Assembly (NCBI RefSeq): GCF_015999265.1
Contig: NZ_JAEAGR010000018.1
Location: 25,922-89,921 of the forward strand
From: Mobilitalea sibirica
Lineage (GTDB): Bacteria > Bacillota > Clostridia > Lachnospirales > Lachnospiraceae
DNA: 64,000 nucleotides
Direction: 5' to 3'
The position numbers and the translations under genes are program-made. Position 1 is the stretch's first letter. Every line of letters starts with the position of its first letter. Positions 35,522 through 45,208 of this stretch are shown piece by piece. Under the pieces are notes generated by a model. It had not been told where the DNA came from and searched no databases. It saw nothing but the letters and a program-made list of their open reading frames with translations.

Positions 35522-37123
35522 GTGATTAAAGTAATGATAGTAGATGATGAGCCATTTATCCGGCAGGGTTTAAAAATACTTATAAACTGGGAGCAGTATG
35601 GATTTTCGGTATGCGGTGAAGCTTCAAACGGAGAAGAAGCCCTTTCGTTAATGAAAATTAACGAGTATGATCTCATTATAACCGATATAAAGATGCCACA
35701 AATGAATGGAATCGAATTAATTACTTATACATGTGAAAATATATCAAAAAATATACGATTTATCATTCTAAGTGGGTTCTATGAATTTGAATATGCAAAA
35801 AAGGCGATAAAGTACGATGTTGTTGATTATGTATTAAAACCAGTGCAAAAGGATGAACTAATAAGGGTACTGGAGGATTATAAAGTGCAATATTTTAGAC
35901 AGGTTGAGCATCAGAAGAAACTTGAATTTTCTGAAAAGTTTGTCTTTGACCGATATCTGTCAGGATTGATTACCGGAGTTTATGATAATTCGGCAATTAC
36001 CTATGTAGAGCAGTATCTAGCTGACATTATTAATGTTAGATATATAAATTTGGAATATGATCCCACTGAAGAAGAGTACAGACTTCTGTCACAAGAAAAT
36101 AAGCTCCTAGCTCAGCGGTTGCTGTATAATTCATTAAAGGACTATCTAGGAGATTATTGGTACCATGCATATATGGAAACAGGTGGAAGTGATTCCGGGT
36201 ATAGTGTCGGCTTTATCTATGTGAAGAAATTGGCAGAAGAGTCAGAAGCCACTGAAAAAGAATATATCTATAAATTATATAAGTCTCTAAAAAAAATCTT
36301 GTCTTATAAAGTGATTTTTTATATTGGTCAAAAGGTTGATACGATTGAACAGATAACAGAGTCATATAAATCTGCCACGATTGCTAAAACATTTCAACGT
36401 TTTTCTAAAGAAAAAGATATAGCTTATTATGATGAGATTGAAGGTTTGGTAAACCCTTCAATAAAACATTCGGTAGATAAAGAGTTGTTGGATGATTTAA
36501 TACGAGCTATGGAAGAAAATGATATTGATTCGATTAACCAAAGAATTGATATTATTTATGAACATTTTAAGGAACTGGTTACAGAACCGGATTTTATTAA
36601 GATTAATTTGGATTATCTTTTATTTAATCTTATCAACCTGGCTAAAGAGTTGGACCCCGATTTTGACCAGGAGGAATTATATAAAATAATCAGTCAGGGA
36701 GGATACAATCAGATAGCAGTAAGAGGTAGTGTGAAACATTTTAAGGAATTTGCCCACGAGTTCTCCAATTATTTAAGTTTGCTTAGACAGCATGCATTTG
36801 GAGGTGTACTAGCCGATGTGGAAAGAGAGATAACGGAACACTACATGGATAATCTCAGCTTAAAATCCTTGAGTGAGAAATATTATATAAACAGTGCTTA
36901 TCTTGGCCAGATATTCAAAAAACAATACGGTATTTCTTTTAAGGATTATTTGAACAAATATCGTATTGATCGGGCTGCTGAAGTTTTAATTCGTTCGGAC
37001 GAAAAAATATATTTGGTTGCAGCCGCAGTCGGTTTTAATAACACAGATTACTTTATCAGTAAATTTGTCCAAATAAAAGGTATTACTCCTCTTCAATACC
37101 GTAAAAAATTTCTTACAAAGTAA
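35522..37123 (+). CDS. Response regulator, YesN type (REC plus AraC HTH)
   Basis: The 533-residue protein has a receiver domain at 1-120 (MIVDDEP, phospho-accepting D55 in ITDIKMPQMNG). A middle region of unknown fold is followed by a C-terminal AraC double helix-turn-helix (about 430-530: LSLKSLSEKYYINSAYLGQIFKKQYGISFKDYLNKYRI). GTG start after GGGGGAT. It is the partner of the YesM-type kinase and probably activates the binding-protein gene 170 bases downstream, where repeated TGTGCAAT boxes lie. Confidence 0.92.
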   Translation: MIKVMIVDDEPFIRQGLKILINWEQYGFSVCGEASNGEEALSLMKINEYDLIITDIKMPQMNGIELITYTCENISKNIRFIILSGFYEFEYAKKAIKYDVVDYVLKPVQKDELIRVLEDYKVQYFRQVEHQKKLEFSEKFVFDRYLSGLITGVYDNSAITYVEQYLADIINVRYINLEYDPTEEEYRLLSQENKLLAQRLLYNSLKDYLGDYWYHAYMETGGSDSGYSVGFIYVKKLAEESEATEKEYIYKLYKSLKKILSYKVIFYIGQKVDTIEQITESYKSATIAKTFQRFSKEKDIAYYDEIEGLVNPSIKHSVDKELLDDLIRAMEENDIDSINQRIDIIYEHFKELVTEPDFIKINLDYLLFNLINLAKELDPDFDQEELYKIISQGGYNQIAVRGSVKHFKEFAHEFSNYLSLLRQHAFGGVLADVEREITEHYMDNLSLKSLSEKYYINSAYLGQIFKKQYGISFKDYLNKYRIDRAAEVLIRSDEKIYLVAAAVGFNNTDYFISKFVQIKGITPLQYRKKFLTK

Positions 37124-37180
37124 TTGGTATAAATTAATACTTTTTATATAATTTTTTATGTTTTATTCATACTTTGTATG

Positions 37181-37240
37181 TTGATGAATTTGTGCAATAA
37201 TGATAGAATATTTTTAGCTATTTAGCTAATATTGTGCAAT
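37181..37240 (+). promoter_or_regulatory. Candidate promoter with paired TGTGCAAT boxes upstream of binding-protein paralogue 2
   Basis: TTGATG (37181-37186) and TAGAAT (37204-37209) have 17-base spacing. TGTGCAAT occurs at 37191-37198 and 37233-37240, 42 bases or about four helical turns apart; a related TTGTTGCA follows. These could bind the YesN-type regulator or mark start-site elements. Confidence 0.45.
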
Positions 37241-37296
37241 GTGGCTATTTTGTTGCATGATGGAGGAATAGTAAAAACGTATAGGGAGGAAACATC

Positions 37297-38964
37297 ATGA
37301 AGAAATTCAAAACCTTGATTGCCGTTACATTGGTAATCTCAATGGTTGCTGTCCTTGCTGTAGGCTGTAAAAAGGAAGAGAAAGAAGCCGGCAACGATAA
37401 GAAAGAAGCAAAAATGTTTACTATGTTTAATGCTGTACCGGGAACCGAAATTCCGGATGATAACAGAATGTTGAATGTAATCAAAGAAAAAACCGGTGCT
37501 TGGGCTAAGATGACCTGGTTAACCGGACAAACAGCAGATGAAAGAATCGGTGTTATGATTGCTGGCGGCGACTATCCGGATTTTATCACCGGTGCTACCG
37601 GAACTCCTGCTTTGATTGATGCAGGTGCATTAATTGCAATTGATGAGTATTGGGATGATTATCCTAATATCAAGAATTACTTATCAGAAGAAGACTGGAA
37701 TAAGGTAAGACATGAAGATGGACATATCTACCTGATGCCTCAATTTGGTATTATCCAGGGTAAAGATATGGCTACATATCATTGGGATATGGCATTCTGG
37801 ATTCAGAAGGATGTCTTAATATGGGATAATTTCCCTCAGATTAGAACTATGGATCAGTACTTTGATTTGATCGCAAGATATCTTGAGGCTCATCCGACAA
37901 CAGAAGATGGACAGGAAACCGTAGGTTTCTCCATGAGTACAGAGGACTGGAGATACTTTGGTGTTGAGAATCCTCCGTTGTTCTTACTTGGATATCCGAA
38001 TGACGGTGCTTGTATCGTAGATCCTGAGACAGAGACAGCAATTGACTACAATACATTACCGGAAGCTAAGGATTATTATAAGAGAATGAGCCAGGCGTGG
38101 AATGATGGTTTAGTACATCCTGAGACCTATACCATGTCCTATGATCAATATATTGCATTATTATCCACCGGTAGAGTTTTAGGTACCTTGGATCAGAGAT
38201 GGAACTTCAACACTGCAAATGAAGCTTTGGTTTCCGAAGGTAAGGTTGGAAAGACCTATGTTCCGTTGCCGATTACCTTTAATGAGAACATTAAGGACAG
38301 ATGGCACAGCTCTCCCGCTCTTGATGTATCCAACGGTTTAAGTATAACAAAGAGCTGTAAGGATATTGAAGGTGCATTACAGTTTGTGAATGATCTTCTT
38401 TCTCCTGAAATTATGACCTTAAGATATTGGGGTGAAGAAGGCGTAGATTACGAAGTTGGCGAAGACGGCGTATTCTATAAGACTCCTGAGCAAAGAGCAA
38501 ATTATGACAATCAGGATTGGGCAACCGATAACCTTTGCAAATATGATTATTTCCCTCATTATGAAGGCATGCTAGCTGACGGTATCAATGCTCAAGATCC
38601 TAAGAATCAACCGAACGAATTTTATGAAACCTTATATGATGTAGAGAAACAACTTCTTGATGGTTATGGTTACAAGACCTTCTTAGATTTCTTAAGCTCT
38701 GATGAAAAGAATGAACCTTGGTATCCGATGTGGTCAGCGACCAACGCATGGACCAACGATACACCGGAAGGTTTAGCTAAGACTAAGATTACAGATCTTA
38801 AGCATGAGTGGTTGCCTAAGGCAATGATGGCTCCTGCTGATGAATTTGATGCAATTTGGGATGAATATCAGGCTATCTATAAAGAAGAAGTAGATGTAGA
38901 TGCTTATCTTGATGCATTAACTGCTGAAATCAGAAGAAGAGCAGCAGTTGCGCGTGGTGAATAA
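37297..38964 (+). CDS. Extracellular solute-binding lipoprotein (LplA-type), paralogue 2
   Basis: The 555-residue lipoprotein has signal residues 5-22, lipobox LAVGC and only a short linker. It is very like the protein at 31735 but lacks its long Asn/Asp-rich tether. It should capture a glycan fragment outside the cell and hand it to the permeases encoded downstream. The Ala/Gly-rich coding and GGAGG site suggest high expression. A hairpin terminator-like element separates it from the permease genes, a usual way to make more binding protein than permease. Confidence 0.9.
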   Translation: MKKFKTLIAVTLVISMVAVLAVGCKKEEKEAGNDKKEAKMFTMFNAVPGTEIPDDNRMLNVIKEKTGAWAKMTWLTGQTADERIGVMIAGGDYPDFITGATGTPALIDAGALIAIDEYWDDYPNIKNYLSEEDWNKVRHEDGHIYLMPQFGIIQGKDMATYHWDMAFWIQKDVLIWDNFPQIRTMDQYFDLIARYLEAHPTTEDGQETVGFSMSTEDWRYFGVENPPLFLLGYPNDGACIVDPETETAIDYNTLPEAKDYYKRMSQAWNDGLVHPETYTMSYDQYIALLSTGRVLGTLDQRWNFNTANEALVSEGKVGKTYVPLPITFNENIKDRWHSSPALDVSNGLSITKSCKDIEGALQFVNDLLSPEIMTLRYWGEEGVDYEVGEDGVFYKTPEQRANYDNQDWATDNLCKYDYFPHYEGMLADGINAQDPKNQPNEFYETLYDVEKQLLDGYGYKTFLDFLSSDEKNEPWYPMWSATNAWTNDTPEGLAKTKITDLKHEWLPKAMMAPADEFDAIWDEYQAIYKEEVDVDAYLDALTAEIRRRAAVARGE

Positions 38965-39020
38965 TTATTTATAGGTAAAACCTTGATAGGGCTATTTTAG
39001 AATATCAACTGAAATTCATA

Positions 39021-39081
39021 AGGGTGTCTTAATGATGGTATCCGGAAGGATGTTCTTCCGATTATCCATTTAAGGCACCCT
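39021..39081 (+). terminator. Hairpin between binding-protein and permease genes
   Basis: Outer arms AGGGTGTCTTAA / TTAAGGCACCCT enclose a second stem CGGAAG/CTTCCG. Followed by ATTATT, it may partly terminate so that permeases are made in lower amounts. Confidence 0.65.
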
Positions 39082-39217
39082 ATTATTAAGACGAACATAA
39101 TATATGTATTGCATTTAGGCTGAAAGTATATGACGGATAAGTATATGGCTTTACATATTTACAATATATTTTATTATGAAAAGTTAAGTGAATAGTAATG
39201 AGACTGGAGGCACTTAA

Positions 39218-40846
39218 ATGAAAAAGCGCAAACCATATTATATTATCATAGCAATTTTTTGCTTTACAGCTATCTTTAATATATTTCTTCCTTATCTTAA
39301 ACTTCCGGAAAGAGAACCCATAAACGGAAATAATGTTTTGGATCTGGAACAAGCGGCATTACGAAGCCATATTATTGATCGGGTTGCCAAAGAAGAAGGT
39401 ATGAAGAAATCCCTTGTTACTAATATTGCTAGGAATATATTAAAAGATAAAGAATTCGAAGCAATTGTCAAGGATTTAAACGAAGAGCAATATTACATAG
39501 TTGATGTTATAACATCTGAAATCAATAACAAGGTAGCTCAATTAGAAAAACTGGATAATTTTAATGAATCTGAGTATTCATTCTTTGGTACGATAAAGTT
39601 GTCTGCCTCCATTATCAAGTATTTGGAACAGGATTTAATTGATTCGGTTCTTGTGATCTTTAGCATGATTAGCACGATTGTCCTTCTAGTTATTGGTGGT
39701 ATCTATATGCTGATAACTAAGGGGTCAAAAAATTATGGAATGATAAGAAAATTATCCATAGCCACCTTATTGTTATCTTTATTGGGATTAATTAGTTCCA
39801 ACGCTATCAGTATTGGGGCGTTACAGGTAAAGGAGTTCTACTCAAACAACTGGGGACCGGCATTTTTTATAATAATATTTATAAGTATATTTATCTGGTT
39901 GCTGGCTACCATTGCTTCCTACCATGAACAAGTAGCAGGATTTGTGACTTGGAGAATGGTTGTCAGACAGAAGCAATTAATCATTCTAGCCATCCCTTTT
40001 ATTTTGTATGCATTTATTTTTAATTATTATCCTTTAGCAGGATGGACGATGGCATTTCAAAAATTCAGACCGGCCGCGGATCAACAGATGTGGGTTGCTT
40101 GGGATAAATTTAAATTCATATTTTCTAGTAGAGAATTTTTCGATGTATTCCGAAATACGGTTGCTATGAGTTTAATCAACTTGATATTTAGCTTCGTTTT
40201 TGCTATAGGCTTTGCTTTACTATTAAACGAAGTACGCTTTGTAAAAGGTAAGAAATTTGTTCAGACGGTTTCTTATCTACCCCATTTCCTATCATGGATA
40301 ATCGTTGCCGGAATTGTTAGAGATGTATTGTCTATGGAAACAGGAATTATTAATGAACTAATGATAAAATCTAACATGATTGATTCGGCGATTAATTTCT
40401 TCGCTGATCCAAAATATTTCTGGTGGATTATAGGGTTTGCAGTTGTTTGGAAGGAGACCGGATGGAATAGTATTATTTATCTGGCATCTATAACCTCGAT
40501 AAATCCTGACCTTTATGAAGCAGCTTCCATTGACGGAGCGGGCAGGTTTAAAAAAATGTGGCATATCACCTTACCGGGTATTAAACCGACAATTTTTGTA
40601 CTATTAATTATTAATCTTGGTATGATTATGAATTCAGGTTTTGAAGCACAATACTTACTGGGAACCAGTCTGACGAAAAGAATGTCTGATGTTATTGATA
40701 TCTATGTTCTTAATTATTCCTTCGGTGCAGGAGTTGATTTCTCCCTTGGTACCGCTGCAGGTATATTCAAGAGTGTAGTAAGTATTTTATTGATTTTCCT
40801 CGCCAACCGGGCTTCGAAGGCTGCAGGTCAAGAGAGATTATTCTAA
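39218..40846 (+). CDS. LplB-type ABC sugar permease with N-terminal membrane extension
   Basis: The 542-residue protein is far longer than the roughly 300-320 residues usual for LplB-type permeases. The C-terminal 300 residues are a standard permease (FNYYPLAGWTMAFQKF start region, and the ATPase-docking EAA motif YEAASIDGAGRFKKMWHITLPGI near 435). The first 235 residues add one TM helix (about 7-25), a soluble outside-facing segment of about 110 residues, and three more TM helices (about 143-163, 173-193, 213-235). I recognise no named domain there. The ATPase is not encoded here; such systems use a shared MsmX-type ATPase. Confidence 0.88.
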   Translation: MKKRKPYYIIIAIFCFTAIFNIFLPYLKLPEREPINGNNVLDLEQAALRSHIIDRVAKEEGMKKSLVTNIARNILKDKEFEAIVKDLNEEQYYIVDVITSEINNKVAQLEKLDNFNESEYSFFGTIKLSASIIKYLEQDLIDSVLVIFSMISTIVLLVIGGIYMLITKGSKNYGMIRKLSIATLLLSLLGLISSNAISIGALQVKEFYSNNWGPAFFIIIFISIFIWLLATIASYHEQVAGFVTWRMVVRQKQLIILAIPFILYAFIFNYYPLAGWTMAFQKFRPAADQQMWVAWDKFKFIFSSREFFDVFRNTVAMSLINLIFSFVFAIGFALLLNEVRFVKGKKFVQTVSYLPHFLSWIIVAGIVRDVLSMETGIINELMIKSNMIDSAINFFADPKYFWWIIGFAVVWKETGWNSIIYLASITSINPDLYEAASIDGAGRFKKMWHITLPGIKPTIFVLLIINLGMIMNSGFEAQYLLGTSLTKRMSDVIDIYVLNYSFGAGVDFSLGTAAGIFKSVVSILLIFLANRASKAAGQERLF

Positions 40847-40861
40847 GGGGAGGGAGAAAGC

Positions 40862-41755
40862 ATGTTTAAAAGAAAAAAGAAGAAAAGTATAGCAGATATT
40901 ATATTTACCATAGTAAATACAATTTTATTAACAGCGTTTTGTGTAGCGACCTTGTATCCTATTCTGAATACCTTAGCCGTTTCATTAAACGAGGGTATGG
41001 ATGCTTTAAAGGGAGGTATCTATCTACTTCCCAGAAAGTTTACTCTTGAGAATTTTTACACTGTTATTAAAAGGGATAATTTAGCGACTGCTGTTAGAAT
41101 CTCAGTTTTGAGAACAGTGATAGCAACTGTACTGCATATGTTTGTTACTGCAATGCTAGCTTACATCTTATCAAGAAAAGAATTCCTTTTCAAGAAACAG
41201 GTATCTTTATTTTATGTATTAACCATGTATGTGAATGGTGGTTTAGTACCCGTATTACTATTATTCCAGGACCTAAATCTTACCAACTCTTTCTGGGTAT
41301 ATATTGTGCCGGGTGCTGTTAGTGCTTTTAATATGATTGTGATTCGAACCTTTATGAACGGGCTTCCTGACAGCTTTGTGGAATCTGCACAGGTGGATGG
41401 CGCAGGACATATTAAGATATTCTTCCGGATTATCCTTCCACTATGTAAACCGGTTTTGGCAACGGTTGCGCTATTTATAGCAGTGCATCAATGGAATTCC
41501 TGGTTTGATTCTATGCTATATAATATTAATAGTCCACATCTGACAACAATGCAATTTGAGTTGCAAAAGCTTTTATCCTCAGTTTCACAGCAGCAGGGTA
41601 GTGCAAGTACGATGAAAAATGCTACGAACGCGGTGACTCCGGTTTCCATACGTTCGGCCTCAGCTATTTTAACCGCATTACCGATTGTGTGTCTGTATCC
41701 GTTCCTACAAAGATACTTTGTAACCGGATTAACGATCGGTGGCGTAAAAGAGTAG
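40862..41755 (+). CDS. LplC/YtcP-type ABC sugar permease
   Basis: The 297-residue protein has six TM helices and the EAA motif VESAQVDGAGHIKIFFRIILPLCKP (near residue 180). It is the second permease subunit partnering the protein at 39218, 15 bases downstream of it. The C-terminus GLTIGGVKE is typical of the YtcP group. It ends before a region of palindromic repeats. Confidence 0.92.
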   Translation: MFKRKKKKSIADIIFTIVNTILLTAFCVATLYPILNTLAVSLNEGMDALKGGIYLLPRKFTLENFYTVIKRDNLATAVRISVLRTVIATVLHMFVTAMLAYILSRKEFLFKKQVSLFYVLTMYVNGGLVPVLLLFQDLNLTNSFWVYIVPGAVSAFNMIVIRTFMNGLPDSFVESAQVDGAGHIKIFFRIILPLCKPVLATVALFIAVHQWNSWFDSMLYNINSPHLTTMQFELQKLLSSVSQQQGSASTMKNATNAVTPVSIRSASAILTALPIVCLYPFLQRYFVTGLTIGGVKE

Positions 41756-41786
41756 GGCTGATTACCGTTATTAGATAGGTTACTTT

Positions 41787-41968
41787 GAACGCTACCATGG
41801 GCGATGGTATACCGATATGTGTTTTCGACGCTTCCTACAGGAAATAACATCTGTCTGTTTCAATGCTGACATTAAAAACAATATGTCAGCCTGAAATGGA
41901 ACACCTGCTATTGCCTGTATCGATGACGAAAAACATATCCGGTATACCGTACCCATGGTGGCGTTTTC
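41787..41968. repeat. Long imperfect palindrome, hairpin family 3, intact copy
   Basis: The 182-base element starts GAACGCTACCATGGG and ends ACCCATGGTGGCGTTTTC; inner arms GGTATACCG, CTACAGG..AAT and GCTGACAT pair with their counterparts. It follows the LplC-type gene and could terminate it. The 527-base gap 41756-42282 holds this element, a second partial copy, and no gene. Confidence 0.75.
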
Positions 41969-41987
41969 ATGTATTCGTATCTACAGA

Positions 41988-42055
41988 GACATATACCGTT
42001 AAGGTTTTCGACGCTTTCTACAGGCAATACTAACTGTCCGTATCAATGTTGACAT
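41988..42055. repeat. Partial copy of hairpin family 3
   Basis: ACATATACCGTTAAGGTTTTCGACGC and on follows the left arm of the 41787 element (GTTTTCGACGCTT.CTACAGG, TATCAATG.TGACAT) without a matching right arm. Confidence 0.65.
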
Positions 42056-42282
42056 AGAAAAGTAGTATTGTTTAAATGGTTAATAATAGTAGGAATAATT
42101 ACAATCTTTTACTTGAAATATAGGGTAAGAACATATAGAATAAATAATAGTTTGTTTATCCGTTATGTGATATTGGAAAGTGTGATGTTTTACACTTTTT
42201 GAGATAAAATTCGGTTCGGGTTATTTACGAGCCGACAAATATGCTTAGGCGTATTTGAATAAGATACAGGAGAAGGTTAATA

Positions 42283-42867
42283 ATGCGTATTGGATTACTT
42301 AGACATTTTAAAGTTAACTGTCCACATAAGAGGATGATGACCTCGAAAGAATTCATAGAATGGTCCCAAAAGTATGAAGTCTCGAAAGTGATAAAGAAAA
42401 AAGTTGAGATGTATGGTATTAAATGGGATGTCTGTTATGTCAGTGATATGCCCAGAGCCATTACTACGGCGAAAGAAGTATATGATGGCACCTTGAAAGT
42501 CGACAAGCTTTTAAGGGAAGTAGATATCGCACCATTTATACATACAGGACCAATTAAATTACCTTTTGAGTTATGGCATATCTGTGGAAGAATTGCATGG
42601 TTGTTCAGATCCAGGAGACAACCGGAAAGTATTAAAGGAACAAAGCAGAGAATTAATAAATTCTTAGACCGAATTGATTGGTCGAAAGATAATATTCTAA
42701 TCGTTTTCCATGGATTTATGATTTACAATTTTCAAAAAGAACTCCGAAAAAGAGGTTTTTACGGAGATAAACTAAAAGTTATTAAGAACGGCGTATTATA
42801 TGAGTATGTTAGAGAAGCGGTAAGGGATGAGTTAGAAGATGAGAATCTCACTGATTTGTGTGGGTAA
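42283..42867 (+). CDS. Histidine phosphatase superfamily protein
   Basis: The 194-residue protein starts [10 protein letters not shown]: the catalytic R7-H8 motif is followed by F instead of the usual [14 protein letters not shown] and a second His in VFHGFMIYN complete the phosphatase pocket. The substrate is unknown. A hydrophobic patch ([13 protein letters not shown]) lies mid-protein. It overlaps the rlmH start by 29 bases, so the two are co-transcribed and probably coupled. Confidence 0.8.
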   Translation: MRIGLLRHFKVNCPHKRMMTSKEFIEWSQKYEVSKVIKKKVEMYGIKWDVCYVSDMPRAITTAKEVYDGTLKVDKLLREVDIAPFIHTGPIKLPFELWHICGRIAWLFRSRRQPESIKGTKQRINKFLDRIDWSKDNILIVFHGFMIYNFQKELRKRGFYGDKLKVIKNGVLYEYVREAVRDELEDENLTDLCG

Positions 42868-43318
42868 GTTAAAAGAAAAATACTTGGTTCAAGGTGCTTT
42901 GGAGTATTCAAAAAGGTTAGGAAGGTATTGTAATCTGGATATCATTGAACTACCGGACGAAAAGACACCTGACAATGCAAGCGAAGCCATGGAGAATATC
43001 ATTAAGAAGAAAGAAGGAGAACGTATCTTAAAATTCTTGAAAGAGGATTCCTTTTGCATTGCACTTGCCATTGATGGGAGTATGCTTACTTTTGAGGAAC
43101 TGGCGGATAAGTTAAATCATCTCGGGATAACAGGTTCCAGCCATATCAGCTTTGTAATCGGAGGTTCTCTAGGGCTTTCGGATGAGGTTTTAAAAAGAGC
43201 TGATTATAAGCTTAGTTTTTCTAAAATGACCTTTCCCCATCAACTAATGAGAGTAATTTTGCTAGAACAGATCTATCGTGCCTACCGAATAAACACGAAT
43301 CAACCCTATCATAAATAA
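42839..43318 (+). CDS. rlmH: 23S rRNA (pseudouridine1915-N3)-methyltransferase RlmH
   Basis: The 159-residue SPOUT enzyme has family features [11 protein letters not shown] at the N-terminus, [14 protein letters not shown] (SAM-binding knot) and [26 protein letters not shown] at the C-terminus. It methylates pseudouridine 1915 of 23S rRNA on the ribosome. The start lies inside the phosphatase gene. Confidence 0.96.
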   Translation: MRISLICVGKLKEKYLVQGALEYSKRLGRYCNLDIIELPDEKTPDNASEAMENIIKKKEGERILKFLKEDSFCIALAIDGSMLTFEELADKLNHLGITGSSHISFVIGGSLGLSDEVLKRADYKLSFSKMTFPHQLMRVILLEQIYRAYRINTNQPYHK

Positions 43319-43357
43319 CAAATAAAATATGAAGTATATTAATATTATATATAAACG

Positions 43358-43423
43358 AATGCCGGCTGATGTTTTTCTGTAAGGAGTATAATAAATCCAA
43401 ATAAGAAATAATCAGTCGGCATT
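43358..43423. terminator. Inverted repeat between convergent rlmH and DUF1062 genes
   Basis: Arms AATGCCGGCTGAT and ATCAGTCGGCATT are separated by about 40 bases. It is placed as a shared terminator, although the loop is long and no T-run follows. Confidence 0.5.
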
Positions 43424-43526
43424 ATAAATTGACAAGTGAAGCGGCTGCCAGTTCATCTTGTTTAGAATAAATGTCAATCACTGTTTTTGTCTAGGATACC
43501 ATTTGAAAATATGCAGTTATAAGTAA

Positions 43527-44099
43527 TTAAAGTGCAAGGTTAATATTTAAGCTTTGTTTTACTTTTTCTTTCCCAATATTCTTTGATTCATCACTTGTTA
43601 TTTTCTTATTTTTAACCATTCTTTTCACAACTTCCCTTGAGACACCTAACTTTTGACTAAGGATTTTATCAATACGGATATCGAAAGGATAGTTACACTC
43701 AATTACAAGTGGAACAGTTCCCTTAATGCTTTGCAGACTAATATTTTCTCCTATGATATCATACTGAAGATTATCATAAGAAATGACGGATTTGTTCTTA
43801 GAGTGTAATGTATGGTCAAAGGCATATTCATCGGCAAGTTCCGGGTCATTCTGGATGAATTTATGATAAAGAACTTTGTCAATTGTAGAAGATATTACGC
43901 GTGATAGTATTTCCATATTCCAGGTGGTGTTGCAATGAATGCAATGATAGATGAGCCATACATCCAGTTTGTTTTGGTTGGCATTCACTCGAAAAGTTCT
44001 ACTGCTCATAAATTCAGTCTTGTTATTGCATTTTGAGCAGTGTTTGATAACGGTAGGCAGGCCTAAGGGGACTACCTTCCATTTTATAGTGTGATTCAT
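43527..44099 (-). CDS. DUF1062 family protein
   Basis: The 190-residue protein has an N-terminal zinc-ribbon-like part with two CxxC pairs (KHCSKCNNKT and YHCIHCNTTWNM), including the DUF1062 core FRVNANQNKLDVWLIYHC. The C-terminal 40 residues (DKILSQKLGVSREVVKRMVKNKKI) resemble an S4-like RNA-binding helix pair. The function is unknown. AAGGAGCG precedes the ATG. It is monocistronic. Confidence 0.8.
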   Translation of the reverse strand: MNHTIKWKVVPLGLPTVIKHCSKCNNKTEFMSSRTFRVNANQNKLDVWLIYHCIHCNTTWNMEILSRVISSTIDKVLYHKFIQNDPELADEYAFDHTLHSKNKSVISYDNLQYDIIGENISLQSIKGTVPLVIECNYPFDIRIDKILSQKLGVSREVVKRMVKNKKITSDESKNIGKEKVKQSLNINLAL

Positions 44100-44563
44100 A
44101 TTTTTCGCTCCTTAAAAGAGCCGTATAAAATATGACGATAATATTCACGTAAGAAATGTTATTGATTCGAATAAATCCTGCGAAAAAATGTCCCTATAGC
44201 GTCTAATTACCAATATATCATATTATTAACGACTCTTACAAGTTATAAAGTTCATAGTTATTAACCCTTCCTATCCACTAAAGTAAAATAGAAGAGTTGA
44301 GTAGACATTGAGGACAAGAAATCATTGTCCCAATTAACTTTTATTAAAACCGGTAAGGATCGGGTGTTGTCATATAATATAACCTCCAAATTATTTCTAT
44401 TGTAAGAATATCATCAATAGGATGGTACCGCCACCTTAAGTTTTTTTCTGATTAATTCATAAGTCAGACAATCAATCCATAATCTTTATTCTATTAACAA
44501 TATGTAATGAATAACGGAAGCTAATTATATGAAAGGAGCGTAATAAATCGATTTATAGGTGAA

Positions 44564-44638
44564 AGAAAAGGATGCTATAACCTCGAACATTCTTAATAAG
44601 AAGTTTCGAGCTACAACACCCTGTAATTCATAGCACCC
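44564..44638 (-). terminator. Terminator of the CD3324-type gene
   Basis: Read on the minus strand: GGGTGCTAT pairs with ATAGCATCC, with an inner CTCGAA/TTCGAG stem, then TTTTCTTT. It begins 5 bases after the stop of the gene at 44643. The remainder of the 543-base gap 44100-44642 shows no gene. Confidence 0.75.
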
Positions 44639-44642
44639 TAAT

Positions 44643-44924
44643 TTACTTGTTTGCATTTCTTTTTTCATTTAAAATAATGCGTTGGATACTTTTCTGGGAT
44701 AAATAATATTCCTCAGCCAATTCTGCTGTCGTAAATCCATTGATATAGTTACGATAAATCTCTTTATCCCTCTGCTTAATTTGAGTTTTATAACTTGTAT
44801 TCTCACCCCAGTTTTTTCTGGTACCTTCTTTCTTTGGAATATATAGATATTGGCCGTCCGCATATTCTTGTACCAATCTTAATATCTCTCGGGGTAATAC
44901 ATATTCTGCCTTTACATAGCTCAT
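44643..44924 (-). CDS. CD3324-family helix-turn-helix protein
   Basis: The 93-residue protein (MSYVKAEYVLPREILRLVQEYADG, then YLYIPKKEGTRKNWGE, then a C-terminal HTH FTTAELAEEYYLSQKSIQRII) matches the small CD3324 family found in clostridia, presumed DNA-binding regulators. ATG 44924 follows AGGAGGAGC closely; an upstream in-frame start would lack a site. No target is suggested by neighbours. Confidence 0.8.
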   Translation of the reverse strand: MSYVKAEYVLPREILRLVQEYADGQYLYIPKKEGTRKNWGENTSYKTQIKQRDKEIYRNYINGFTTAELAEEYYLSQKSIQRIILNEKRNANK

Positions 44925-45145
44925 TTTGCTCCTCCTAAAATATATTTCCGGAATGAGCAAAGGCTATTGAATTGATTATTTAATGCAATAGCCTCTGCTA
45001 TGCATGCTTAACGTTGGTCATAAAATGCTCCTTTCTTACTATCAGTGTTGCTCTCCACAAGGAAGTGATTGATTTGTATATAGTTTACCATAATTATCTC
45101 ATATTTACCAGAAAATAATAATTCCCAAAATACAATAAATATAAG

Positions 45146-45185
45146 AAATCACCCACCGGATTGGTTAGGCCCAATGAGTGATTTT
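45146..45185 (-). terminator. Terminator-like hairpin after the amidase gene
   Basis: AAATCACTCATTGG pairs with CCAATCCGG..GGTGATTT on the minus strand, about 24 bases after the amidase stop, followed by a T-rich stretch. Confidence 0.6.
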
Positions 45186-45208
45186 ATCAAGTGCTTTCAT
45201 AATGATTA

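Noticed and set aside
41488..41850. Minus-strand frame across the end of the LplC-type gene and palindrome
   Set aside because: It is antisense to a well-supported permease and continues into a non-coding repeat.
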